Assembly: GCF_048569485.1 (NCBI RefSeq)
Contig: NC_134353.1
Location: 422,340,243 to 422,404,242, forward strand
DNA: 64,000 bases
Origin: Anomaloglossus baeobatrachus
Taxonomy: Eukaryota > Chordata > Amphibia > Anura > Aromobatidae
Direction: 5' to 3'
Shown here: positions 34,813 through 44,132 of the stretch, piece by piece
How positions within the stretch are numbered: the first letter of the stretch is position 1
How the letters are laid out: each line of letters begins with the position of its first letter
Notes under the pieces: generated by a model
Told to the model about the DNA's origin: nothing
What the model saw: only the letters and a program-made list of their open reading frames with translations
The model's database searches: none
Made by a program: the position numbers and the translations under genes

Positions 34813-37769
34813 ATGGCTTAGTAACAATGAGTTTGAGTGTGCAATGCAGAGGTGCTGCAAATAGCTTTGCACTAGTGGAACACTACTGGAAGTCCAACTG
34901 CCACTTTTAGGATGCCACTAAGTTTACTCAGTGTTTGCTAGTATAATGGCTTAGTAACAATGAGTTTGAGTGTGCAATGCAGAGGTTCTGCAAATAGATT
35001 TGCACTAGTGGGACACTAATGGAAGTCCAACTGCCACTTTTAGGATGCCACAAAGTTTACTCAGTGTTTGCTAGTATAATGGCTTAGTAACAATGAGTTT
35101 GAGTGTGCAATGCAGAGGTGCTGCAAATAGCTTTGCACTAGTGGGACACTAATGGAAGCCAACTGCCACTTTTAGGATGCCACTAAGTTTACTCAGTGTT
35201 TGCTAGTATAATGGCTTAGTAACAATGAGTTTGAGTGTGCAATGCAGAGGTGTTGCAAATAGCTTTGCACTAGTGGGACACTAATGGAAGTCCAACTGCC
35301 ACTTTTAGGATGCCACTAAGTTTACTCAGTGTTTGCTAGTATAATGGCTTAGTAACAATGAGTTTGAGTGTGCAATGCAGAGGTGCTGCAAATAGCTTTG
35401 CACTAGTGGGACACTAATGGAAGTCCAACTGCCACTTTTAGGGTGCCACTAAGTTTACTCAGTGTTTGCTAGTATAATGGCTTAGTAACAATGAGTTTGA
35501 GTGTGCAATGCAGAGGTGCTGCAAATAGCTTTGCACTAGTGGGACACTAATGGAATTCCAACTGCCACTTTTAGGATGCCACTAAGTTTACTCAGTGTTT
35601 GCTAGTATAATGTCTTAGTAACAATGAGTTTGAGTGTGCAATGCAGATGTGCTGCAAATAGCTTTGCACTAGTGGGACACTAATGGAAGTCCAACTGCCA
35701 CTTTTAGGATGCCACTAAGTTTACTCAGTGTTTGCTGGTATAATGGCTTAGTAACAATGAGTTTGAGTGTGCAATGCAGAGGTGCTGCAAATAGATTTGC
35801 ATTAGTGGGACACTAATGGAAGTCCAACAGCCACTTTTAGGATGCCACTAAGTTTACTCAGTGTTTGCTAGTATAATGTCTTAGTAACAATGAGTTTGAG
35901 TGTGCAATGCAGAGGTGCTGCAAATAGCTTTGCACTAGTGGGACACTAATGGAAGTCAAACTGCCACTTTTTTGGATGCCACTAAGTTTACTCAGTGTTT
36001 GCTAGTATAATGGCTTAGTAACAATGAGTTTGAGTGTGCAATGCAGAGGTGCTGCAAATAGATTTACGCTAGTGGGACAGTAATGGAAGTCCAACTGCCA
36101 CTTTAAGGATGCCACTAAGTTTACTCAGTGTTTGCTAGTATAATGGCTTAGTAACAATGAGTTTGAGTGTGCAATGCAGAGGTGCTGCAAATAGCTTTGC
36201 ACTAGTGGGACACTAATGGAAGTCCAGCTGCCACTTTTAGGATGCCACTAAGTTTACTCAGTGTTTGCTAGTATAATGGCTTAGTAACAATGAGTTTGAG
36301 TGTGCAATGCAGAGGTGCTGCAAATAGATTTGCACTAGTGGGACACTAATGGAAGTCCAACTGCCACTTTTAGGATGCCACTAAGTTTACTCAGTGTTTG
36401 CTAGTATAATGGCTTAGTAACAATGAGTTTGAGTGTGCAATGCAGAGGTGCTGCAAATAGCTTTGCACTAGTGGGACACTAATGGAAGCTAACTGCCACT
36501 TTTAGGATGCCACTAAGTTTACTCAGTGTTTGCTAGTATAATGGCTTAGTAACAATGAGTTTGAGTGTGCAATGCAGAGGTGCTGCAAATAGCTTTGCAC
36601 TAGTGGGACACTAATGGAAGTCCAACTGCCACTTTTAGGATGCCACTAAGTTTACTCAGTGTTTGCTAGTATATTGGCTTAGTAACAATGAGTTTGAGTG
36701 TGCAATGCAGAGGTGCTGCAAATAGCTTTGCACTAGTGGGACACTAATGGAAGTCCAACTGCCACTTTTAGGATGCCACTAAGTTTACTCAGTGTTTGCT
36801 AGTAAAATGGCTTAGTAACAATGAGTTTTAGTGTGCAATGCAGAGGTGCTGCAAATAGATTTGCACTAGTGGGACACTAATGGAATTCCAACTGCCACTT
36901 TTAGGATGCCACTAAGTTTACTAAGTGTTTGCTAGTATAATGGCTTAGTAACAATGAGTTTGAGTGTGCAATGCAGAGGTGCTGCAAATAGATTTGCACT
37001 AGTGGGACACTAATGGAAGTCCAACTGCCACTTTTAGGATGCCACTAAGTTTACTCAGTGTTTGCTAGTATAATGGCTTAGTAACAATGAGTTTGAGTGT
37101 GCAATGCAGAGGTGCTGCAAATAGATTTGCACTAGTGGGACACTAATAGAAGTCCAACTGCCACTTTTAGGATGCCACTAAGTTTACTCAGTGTTTGCTA
37201 GTATAATGTCTTAGTAACAATGAGTTTGAGTGTGCAATGCAGAGGTGCTGCAAATAGCTTTGCACTAGTGGGACACTAATGGAAGTCCAACAGCCACTTT
37301 TAGGATGCCACTAAGTTTCCTCAGTGTTTGCTAGTAGAATGGCTTAGTAACAATGAGTTTGAGTGTGCAATGCAGAGGTGCTGCAAATAGATTTGCACTA
37401 GTGGGACACTAATGGAAGTCCAACAGCCACTTTTAGGATGCCACTAAGTTTACTCAGTGTTTGCTAGTATAATGGCTTAGTAACAATGAGTTTGAATGTG
37501 CAATGCAGAGGTTCTGCAAATAGATTTGCACTAGTGGGACACTAATGGAAGTCCAACTGCCACTTTTAGGATGCCACTAAGTTTACTCAGTGTTTGCTAG
37601 TATAATGGCTTAGTAACAATGAGTTTGAGTGTGCAATGCAGAGGTGCTGCAAATAGCTTTGCACTAGTGGGACACTAATGGAAGTTCAACTGCCACTTTT
37701 AGGATGCCACTAAGTTTAATCAGTGTTTGCTAGTAAAATGGCTTAGTAACAATGAGTTTGAGTGTGCAA
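34813..37769 (+). repeat. 133-bp satellite array, right block (about 22 monomers)
   Basis: The same monomer as the left block resumes at ATGGCTTAG, exactly where the left block was cut. It ends inside a monomer at TGTGCAA near 37769. Variant classes match those of the left block. No genes or other features are seen inside it. Confidence 0.96.
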
Positions 37770-38558
37770 AGGGCAGGAGGGTACAGTGGCAGGGTTATGG
37801 GTCTGGGTAGAAGAAAGTAAGCCTGACTTTATATCCCTCCTAATGGGGAAATGCAGCGAGGAAGTCCCTGACCTTAGCTACACAGACGCTGTTATCTTAT
37901 GTAGCTGTTAAAATCTGTTTCCACGGACCTGACTGTCACCTACGACTGTGATCCTTCTGTAATTAGCCCTTACAAGAGCTGAAAGAAACTGCTATCCCTT
38001 TTCTGTGTAGCTCTGTGTATAGAGCGTACCCAGCAGTATCGGAGACAGGAGCTACACCAGCGGTGACTGACACCCAGACGCAGAAGGCAGATAATGGCGT
38101 CCAGACGGGCAGATGCCCGTATTTATAATGCAGGGACATGTGACATGGACATCCTATCACACATGCCGTTGGTTCTCTGGCTAAAAGTCCACTTAGCTCT
38201 GTGTGTGTCTGGGATTGGCTGACATGCTGGCCCGCCCCACTACACGCGCGCGCTTAGGGAAGGAAGACAAGGAAAAAAAAAAAAATGGCGATCGCCATTA
38301 TCCCAGCAGCAGTGATCTGAATGCGCTGTTCCCGCACACTATATGCTGAAATTTCATAATAGTGTGAGTCACAGAGTGACTGGCGGAAAGCCAGCTAGTA
38401 ATTAGCTTGACTTTTTGCTGCTAGAACCGTTCTCGAACGTAACTAGAACTATCGAGCTTTAGCAAAAAGCTCGAGTGCTAGTTCGATCTAGAACAGCCCC
38501 CAAAATCACTCGAACCGCGAACTGGAGAACCACAAACCGCGAACCGCGTTCAACTCTA
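37770..38558. repeat. Unclassified interspersed repeat with a hAT-like right end
   Basis: This stretch lies between the satellite and a Tc1-like fragment. It holds no supported gene. Its right end, read on the minus strand, is TAGAGTTGAACGCGGTTCG, which resembles frog hAT-type termini (TAGAGATGAGCGAACC class). The part 38440-38555 is rich in CGAACCGCG and CTCGAG motifs able to fold back. The left end and any target duplication were not found. The Tc1-like fragment is cut off exactly at this edge. Confidence 0.4.
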
Positions 38559-39836
38559 CTGGTGTTGCCTATTGGCCATAAGCGGCTTGACACAAGGAAT
38601 GCAACACTTGTAGCCCATGTCCTGGATACGTCTGTATGTGGTGGCTCTTGAAGCACTGATTCCAGCAGCAGTCCACTCCTTGTGAATCTCCCCAAAAATT
38701 TAGAATGACCTTTTCTTAACAATCCTATCAAGGCTGCGTGCCTGTGCACCTTTTTCTACGGCACTTTGTCCATCCACTCATCTTTCTATTAATTTGCTTG
38801 GATACAGCTCTCTGTGGAGTGGACTGCCAGCTTCTTTAGCTATGACCTTTTGTGGCTTACCCTTTGTAACGCCTCCCTGGAACCATAGTCTCAGAATGGC
38901 TGTTACAGACAGACTAGAGGAAAGCTGCCCACTAAACAAGATTCCGAGAACCCCAAAACCCTTTAACAACTATACAAGGATTTGAAATTACTACAGGACC
39001 TTGGAGATCGCTACCTGTGGAAGGATGCAGTCCAGAGGAGAGGAGTCGTCAGGCAGGGTGAAACCAGGAGAACTGAAAAGGGACAAAATCGTCAGACAAG
39101 AGCGTAGTCAGGAAATTAGGTTGACGTCAAAACCGGAGATGGCAGCGAGGTACAAAAACGACAGGCAGGAGTGTAGAGCAGAGCAAGAACCATAAACAAG
39201 CAGAACTGCAAAACAATATCTGGCAGGGACCAGCAGATAGAAGGTGGAAATAGAAGGGTGTGGTGTTTTCCCATTGGCTGTAGCTGAGAAGTGCTAACTT
39301 CAGCTGGAATACACATGCCACCACAGTCTGCCAGTGGTACTGCAGGTCCCAGGGAAACGCAGCTAAGTGGATGGGCGGAGCCTGTGTCCACCAGAACCAC
39401 TAACACTGACTCCTCTTCTATCACCAGCACTGTCCACGGCGGGAATACAGCAGTGCCTGGTGACCGAAGCAGAAGTCGAGGAGCGAACTCTGGTGGGGAC
39501 GTGACATCCTCCTTGTGGAGTGTGTCAATGACTGCCTTCTGGACATCTGTCAAGTCAGCAGTCTTCACCATGATTATGTAGCCTACTGGTCAAGACAAAG
39601 GGACCATTTTAAAAGCTTAGCAAGCCCTTTCAGGTGTTTTGTGACAATTATTCTGAGATAATGACTTTGTGGTTTTCATTGGCTGTAAGCCATAATCATC
39701 AACATTAACAGAAATAAACAATTAAAATAGATCACTCTGTTTGTAATGAGTCTACATAATATGTTTCCCTTTTTGTATTTAATTACTGAAATAAATTTAC
39801 TTTTTGGTGACATTCCAATTTATTGAGATGCACCTG
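38559..39836 (-). mobile_element. Tc1-like transposon fragment A, 5' half, split by an insert
   Basis: Read on the minus strand it starts CAGGTGCATCTCAATAAATT at 39836, next to TA (39837-39838). An AT-rich leader leads to a transposase start near 39571 (VKTADLTDVQKAVIDTLHKE). After a 642-bp insert the frame pieces resume (KGKPQKVIAKEAG near 38865; KFLGRFTRSG-type and later motifs near 38700-38560). They match the N-terminal DNA-binding part of a widespread vertebrate Tc1 transposase. The catalytic half is absent; the copy ends at the hAT-like edge at 38559. The element is dead: truncated, shifted in frame and interrupted. Confidence 0.85.
38865..39506. mobile_element. Solo-LTR-like insert inside Tc1-like fragment A
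   Basis: A 642-bp block begins TGTAACGCC and ends GACGTGACA, LTR-style TG...CA termini with an inverted TGT-ACG core like the Sushi LTR. Its flanks CCCTT (38860-38864) and TCCTC (39507-39511) both fit a 5-bp duplication of CCCTC, the base order expected at this point of the Tc1 transposase, each copy having drifted once. No gag or pol part is present, so it is best read as a solo LTR of a Gypsy-type element. A short TIR DNA element is the alternative. Confidence 0.6.
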
Positions 39837-39838
39837 TA

Positions 39839-40342
39839 GTTGTAAACTTACTAAGTTTAATAATTAGATTGTAGAATACTTGAGCAAAATCCCACTCTCT
39901 GCATTAATGGACTCTGATAGTATGGCTGTAGATGCCCGTTACAGCTTGAGGAATTACAAAAGGTGAACCTTGCACTAGCTAACAGTTAATCCTCAAGCTT
40001 GGATGGTATTCCGGTGGAAATATATGTTAACAGATGAAGTAATAATGACATATTTGCTGCAGATGTTTCAAAACTCAATAGAAGGTCATGGGCTGAAAGC
40101 ATCCATGAAGGAGGCAGTGATCGTGGTATTGCTCAAGAAGAGAAAAGATCCCATGATTCCTGAATCTTGTAGGCCTATCTCTTTTTTGCCCATAGATGTT
40201 AAAATTGCCACAAAAACTTTGGCAACTCTCTAAGGTTGTTACAACTGTAGTACATTCAGATCAAACTGGCTTTATCCCAAATAGGTCGACCGCTATCAAC
40301 CTTAGAAGGCTATATCTGAATTTGCGGATGCATGCAGATCAT
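39839..40342 (+). mobile_element. L1/Tx1-type LINE fragment, part 1 (RT N-terminal motifs)
   Basis: Degraded coding matches the start of an L1-type reverse transcriptase. LQLEELQKVNLALANS and SLDGIPVEIY lie near 39935-40025. SCRPISFLPIDVKIATKTLA follows near 40165-40230, then HSDQTGFIPNRSTAINLRRL near 40253-40312. Stops and shifts show it is dead. It breaks off at GATCAT (40337-40342) and appears to resume at GATCAT 43601. Confidence 0.8.
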
Positions 40343-40420
40343 AGAATCATAGAATGGTAGAGTTGGAAAGTACCTCAAGAGCTATATGGTCCAACTCCCT
40401 GCGAGTCCAGGTTTTCCTAA
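40343..40420 (-). mobile_element. CR1-type LINE 3' tail
   Basis: AGAATCATAGAATGGTAGAG followed by TTGGAAAGTACCTCAAG and GGTCCAACTCCCTGC is the reverse complement of the familiar CR1 3' end with its ATTCTATG terminal repeats. It therefore marks a minus-strand CR1 whose 3' terminus sits at about 40340. Whether it belongs to the CR1 RT piece at 41651-42056 is inferred from the shared orientation and order. Confidence 0.75.
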
Positions 40421-40431
40421 ATCATCAATGA

Positions 40432-41300
40432 GGAAAAGGGTACATAAGAGTCTGGGTGACCTTCTTGACCATCACCCAGACTTAGGCATTTCCCGGCGGC
40501 TTGGCAGTTAGAGGGCAAATCTTCCAATCCAGTCCTTCTTCCAATGTCCCGAACCTCCGCAATAGAAACACAACCCCCTTTCCCGTCACCGTCTCCTCTC
40601 TTTCTCCTTGGAATCAATGGCACCAACCTCCATGGATACAGGATGTGGAACAACCTTGGACTTGACAGGACAAAATGGGGTCTCTCGCAGGGTGATCCCT
40701 CTCTCCTGCAACTGCGATCCATACTTACTGCCTCGGTCATGGCCTACTTCAAAGAACTAGGTGGAGGATGAAGGGCCAGAACATCCTTTAGATGATCAGA
40801 CAGTCCTAAAGCAGAGTCATTCCAGGACACCTTGGTGGACCACTGCCTGAACTCAGAACAATACCATTCAGCCATGTGACTGACTGGTTTGTCATAAATA
40901 AGTCCATAGGCATCAAAAAACCTATCCACCGACATACATTAAGAGGCTGTCGGGGCAACGAGAAGGCCCAAGTCTGAAGACCCTCCCGGAGATAATTATC
41001 CCCACCCGCTGGCTCTCATCCCCAGAGGATTGGGGTCTAAGGAAAAAAAATAATCTACAATGTTCCCTAAATGTAAAAAACTTCTCTTTTTACCCAAATA
41101 ATGTATCAGGAAGCTTAACCGTGGGTTCAGTAGAGTGTAGGGAAATATCACCGAGATCCGGCTGTCTAATGGCTGCCTGAGCTATGGAACCCTGGAGGTC
41201 ATTATGGGCAGTGGCCAGAGTTCTATGCTCTATGGACAGATCCTGCATCATCTGGGATAACTCTGATATCTGATCCGCAAGTGCACGTAAGGGGTCAATA
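40432..41300 (-). pseudogene. gag-like fossil of a Ty3/Gypsy-type LTR retrotransposon
   Basis: Minus-strand reading gives gag-like segments in the usual order: a coiled-coil start (ADQISELSQMMQDLSIEH near 41270-41215), capsid-like sequence (VSHMAEWYCSEFRQWSTK near 40880-40830, LSDHLKDVLALHPPPSSL near 40800-40745) and a knuckle-like CFYCGGSGHWKK near 40572-40535. It resembles Sushi-type gag. Only gag is present and it is broken in several places. No LTRs were recognised around it. Confidence 0.65.
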
Positions 41301-41650
41301 ACAGGAGAAAAAGTATGGGCTGGTTATAATGTCACATTATACAAAGGGCTAGTGAAAAGTAGTACAGCGTATTCCCCATTAGGTGGCAGCAGTGAAGTGA
41401 AGGAGAGTCAAAGTAATACTATAACAGAAAGAAGGCTGAAGTACAGCAGAGTAACTTCAGCAGGTAGTTCACAGGCGAACTACTAGGTGGAAATAGAGTA
41501 GTCAAGCAGGCAGGGTCTAGCTGGGAAATCAAGTCAGTGCAGAGGGAGGATCTGATCCCGATAGACTTATACAGGACCGGATTCTGGATCGGAACCGGTT
41601 TTAAAAAAAAAAAAAAAAAAATAACAGGTCCCGGTTTTCTGTTCATCTCT
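41301..41650. other. Unassigned stretch with an A-tract, between gag fossil and CR1 piece
   Basis: No gene is seen. There is an (A)19-type run at 41603-41621, and next to it a GGTCCCGGTTTTCTG / AGATGAAC edge (41626-41654). On the minus strand this reads TAGAGATGAACAG, a hAT-like end. The part 41301-41580 could be the 5' leader of the reverse-strand LTR fossil. Neither assignment is firm. Confidence 0.3.
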
Positions 41651-42056
41651 AGTCTTGATACAGGCCAGCATTTTCTTTGCTTTTTTAGCTGCAGCACCAC
41701 ACTGTTGGCTCATGTTGAATCTAGGATCTACTATTATGCCCAAGTCCTTTTCACCTGTGCTATCACCTAGTTCTATTCCTGTCATACTATATATGCTTCT
41801 TACATTTTTTTACCCAGATGTAGGACTTTGCATTTGTCCCTGTTTAACAAAATTCTGTTTGCCTCGGCCCATTGTTCAAATGTGTCTAGATCCTTTTGAA
41901 TAAGCACTCTCTCCTCTCTAGTGTTGGCTATTCCTACAATCTTCATATCATCTAGGAATTTTATGAGTTCCCCAATAATTCCGTTGTCCAGATCATTTAT
42001 AAAGATATTTAACAACACTGGGCCCAGGACTAAGCCTTGCGGCACCCCCCTTTTTT
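41651..42056 (-). mobile_element. CR1-type LINE fragment, RT C-terminal motifs
   Basis: Minus-strand reading gives MPQGLVLGPVLLNIFINDLD and FLDDMKIVG (the position of the RT FADD box), then QKDLDTFEQWAEANRILLNR, KCKVLHLGKKM and EKDLGIIVDPRFNMSQQCG. This is the CR1/chicken-repeat RT order. The first D pair is altered (FLDD instead of FADD) and the frame is broken, so the copy is dead. It lies inside the block that interrupts the L1-type LINE. Confidence 0.88.
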
Positions 42057-42369
42057 CAACTGGTTATCTGGCTTATTTTGCTTTTTTTGTAATTTCACTA
42101 CTGGGCTACATAGGGGCAGGTAAGTAGATAGCGACTACCTACCTGCGATGCTGTCAGCCCCTCTCTCCCGACTCAGAGCGGTCATGTGATTTTGCTGCTT
42201 CCTGGGATGTCATGTCGACAGGGGCAGGACGTTGTTGACGAGCAACACAGCCACTTTATGTTGCCGCCCTACTGGGCGGGTACCGTTCATGGAATCCCCA
42301 CCCCCCTTCCCCGCACCCTCCCACACATTTTGTAGTGCAGTTGTCTCAAAGATGCTGCCAGTATGCTGC

Positions 42370-42910
42370 ATGTGTGCGGCCCCTGATGCTGCTTGCGGCA
42401 CGTAGGCCCATTGCCCCCTTGATGATCGCTGCCTGTGCTGGGGGCTGCTGCCAGTGCTTTATATCAGATGACAGATGACAGATTTTTAAGCGCTGTGCAG
42501 GGCCGAGCTCTGTATACAGCTACTGCAATGATCAGTCGCAGGCCAATCAGAGGCCAGCAGCTGATCACTGGAGAAGCTGCATATAGATCTCGTCCCTGCG
42601 CAGCACTCTGAAATCTGTCCTCTGATATAAAGCGCTGTCAGCTGCGGCCCCTGATGCTGCTTGTGATCCACAGGCCCATGGCCCCCTTGCTTGATCGCTA
42701 CCTGTGCTGGGGGCTGTGCAGTCAGCACTTTATATCAGAGGACAGATTCCCCGGCGTTGCTCAGAAGCGAGCTCTGTATACATCTACTGCAATGATCAGT
42801 CACCGGCCAATCAGAGGCTGCAGCAGATAACTGGAGAAGCTGCACAGAGAGTGCATCCCTGCACAGCGCCTGGGAATCTATCCTCTGATATAATCCACAT
42901 TCAGCTTTGG
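42370..42910. repeat. Two diverged tandem copies of a roughly 270-bp unit
   Basis: Copy 1 (about 42375-42645) and copy 2 (about 42650-42910) share an ordered set of blocks: TGATGCTGCTTG, AGGCCCAT, TGTGCTGGGGGCTG, TTTATATCAG, GAGCTCTGTATACA, CTACTGCAATGATCAGTC, GGCCAATCAGAGGC, ACTGGAGAAGCTGCA and CCTCTGATATAA. They differ at many sites, so the duplication is not recent. Confidence 0.75.
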
Positions 42911-43059
42911 TCCCTGCACCAGCAGCATTTATCAAGGGGGCTGCGGCCCAAGAAGCAAACAGGACACCGAGGGAACGAAGACAGGTGAGAAGGATGTCTT
43001 TGTTTTTTTTGTGTGTGAAGACTGGCACAATAGGGAACAATTCTACAGGACAGAGCATT

Positions 43060-43275
43060 GCTACAAGAAAAGTAACAGGAAAGGGGCCATTACTACAAGT
43101 AGAGGATTAGGAAAGGGGCCATTACTACAAGAGGACCCCAAGGGGACATTACTACAGAATGAGCAGAAGGATGGGGCACAATACTATAGGATGGGCACAT
43201 TTATTACAAGATGGGCACAAGGATGGGGCACATTACAGAATGGGGGCATTGCTATAGGATGGGCACATTACTACA
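43060..43275 (+). repeat. Degenerate short-period tandem repeat (GGGCACATTACTACA type)
   Basis: Repeats of GGGGCCATTACTACAAG, GGGGACATTACTACAGAATG, GATGGGGCACAATACTATAGGATGGGCAC and similar blocks have an irregular spacing of about 25-40 bp. This is a decayed minisatellite with no coding support. Confidence 0.7.
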
Positions 43276-43600
43276 TTATATGTGTCCATATTGTCCTCTG
43301 CTAGAGGTCTGTGCTGGGCAGACTACTGACAGCCAATGACTGTGCAGAGGGCGGGGCTGGACAGTGAGGCCGGGCGGTGCCAGCTCTGACTGTGAGGTTT
43401 GGCATAGGAAGATGTCATGTTTGGTTGAGCTGCAGGTAAATAAAGTGTGTGCAGAGAATAAAATGATAATTCAAGATGAACAAAAGTTAGAAGCAAAAAA
43501 AACAAACTGTAGGGGTGTTTTAACTGATAATACAGAACATATTAGATGACAACTTTCCTCCAGTATGATGTGTAGCCATTTAGTATTACTCGTTGTGCCC

Positions 43601-44060
43601 GATCATTATGCCACATTAAGATAACGTGGGCCATTGTGTACTGTGCTCTCTTGATGTTGCAAAAGCATTTGAGAACGTAGATTGGCCTTATTTATGGGCG
43701 ATCTTGAGGAAAATGGGCTTTAGGGAGCAGTTTATTTGAATACACCAATAGTGGGGTTTAGACATGGCACAAAGGAGGAAAAGATAGCCCTACATGTGGA
43801 TGACATATTGCTATTTTGGGGAGATATAGTGCCTCTTTCAGCACAACAATGTCTATTTTAGACCTATTGGCTCAACACTGGATTGATGTGTTGCCACCAA
43901 CAATAACTAAATTTAAAAAAAAAAGTGAATTGATTGTTGAAGGAAAAAGATGTTCATCGTAAAAGAGGAACTCTAACTAAATATGATGAACTATAAGCTC
44001 TATAGTTACCCATTCCAGGTTTGGTTCGAGACACAAATAGAGCTTTATAGAGCTGTTTGT
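43601..44060 (+). mobile_element. L1/Tx1-type LINE fragment, part 2 (RT catalytic-core motifs)
   Basis: Degraded RT continues: LDVAKAFENVDWPYLWAILR (near 43651-43710), corresponding to the first catalytic Asp motif, then KMGFREQF, and later KIALHVDDILLFWGD (near 43780-43825), corresponding to the YADD box with Tyr-Ala replaced by His-Val. It follows on from part 1, which ended just before this motif in the usual order. Stops and shifts are present. The right end fades out near 44060. Confidence 0.78.
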
Positions 44061-44132
44061 TTTCTAATTTAAGATAATTAAGTAATTAGTGAATTATTTA
44101 GAATTTTTTTTATATTTTGTTGAGTATGTCTT

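Larger units (their letters stand above)
42057..43600. repeat. Unclassified repeat-rich segment, right part of the block inserted in the L1-type LINE
   Basis: No coding region is supported; the open frames here are short and lack recognisable motifs. It contains a two-copy tandem duplication (42370-42910) and a decaying short-period repeat (43060-43275). The segment ends at GATCAT (43601), the same six bases that end the left LINE half. The element family is unknown to me. Confidence 0.45.

Noticed and set aside
2674-37769. Regular repeat array resembling a CRISPR
   Set aside because: Units are contiguous 133-bp monomers with no unique spacers, no cas genes are present, and the setting is eukaryotic.
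37770-38558. A complete hAT element filling this stretch
   Set aside because: Only the right end looks hAT-like. No matching left end or 8-bp target repeat was found.
40337-43606. GATCAT at both edges taken as firm proof of one insertion event
   Set aside because: Six bases can match by chance, and the block is composite. It is kept as supportive only, not as a stated target duplication.
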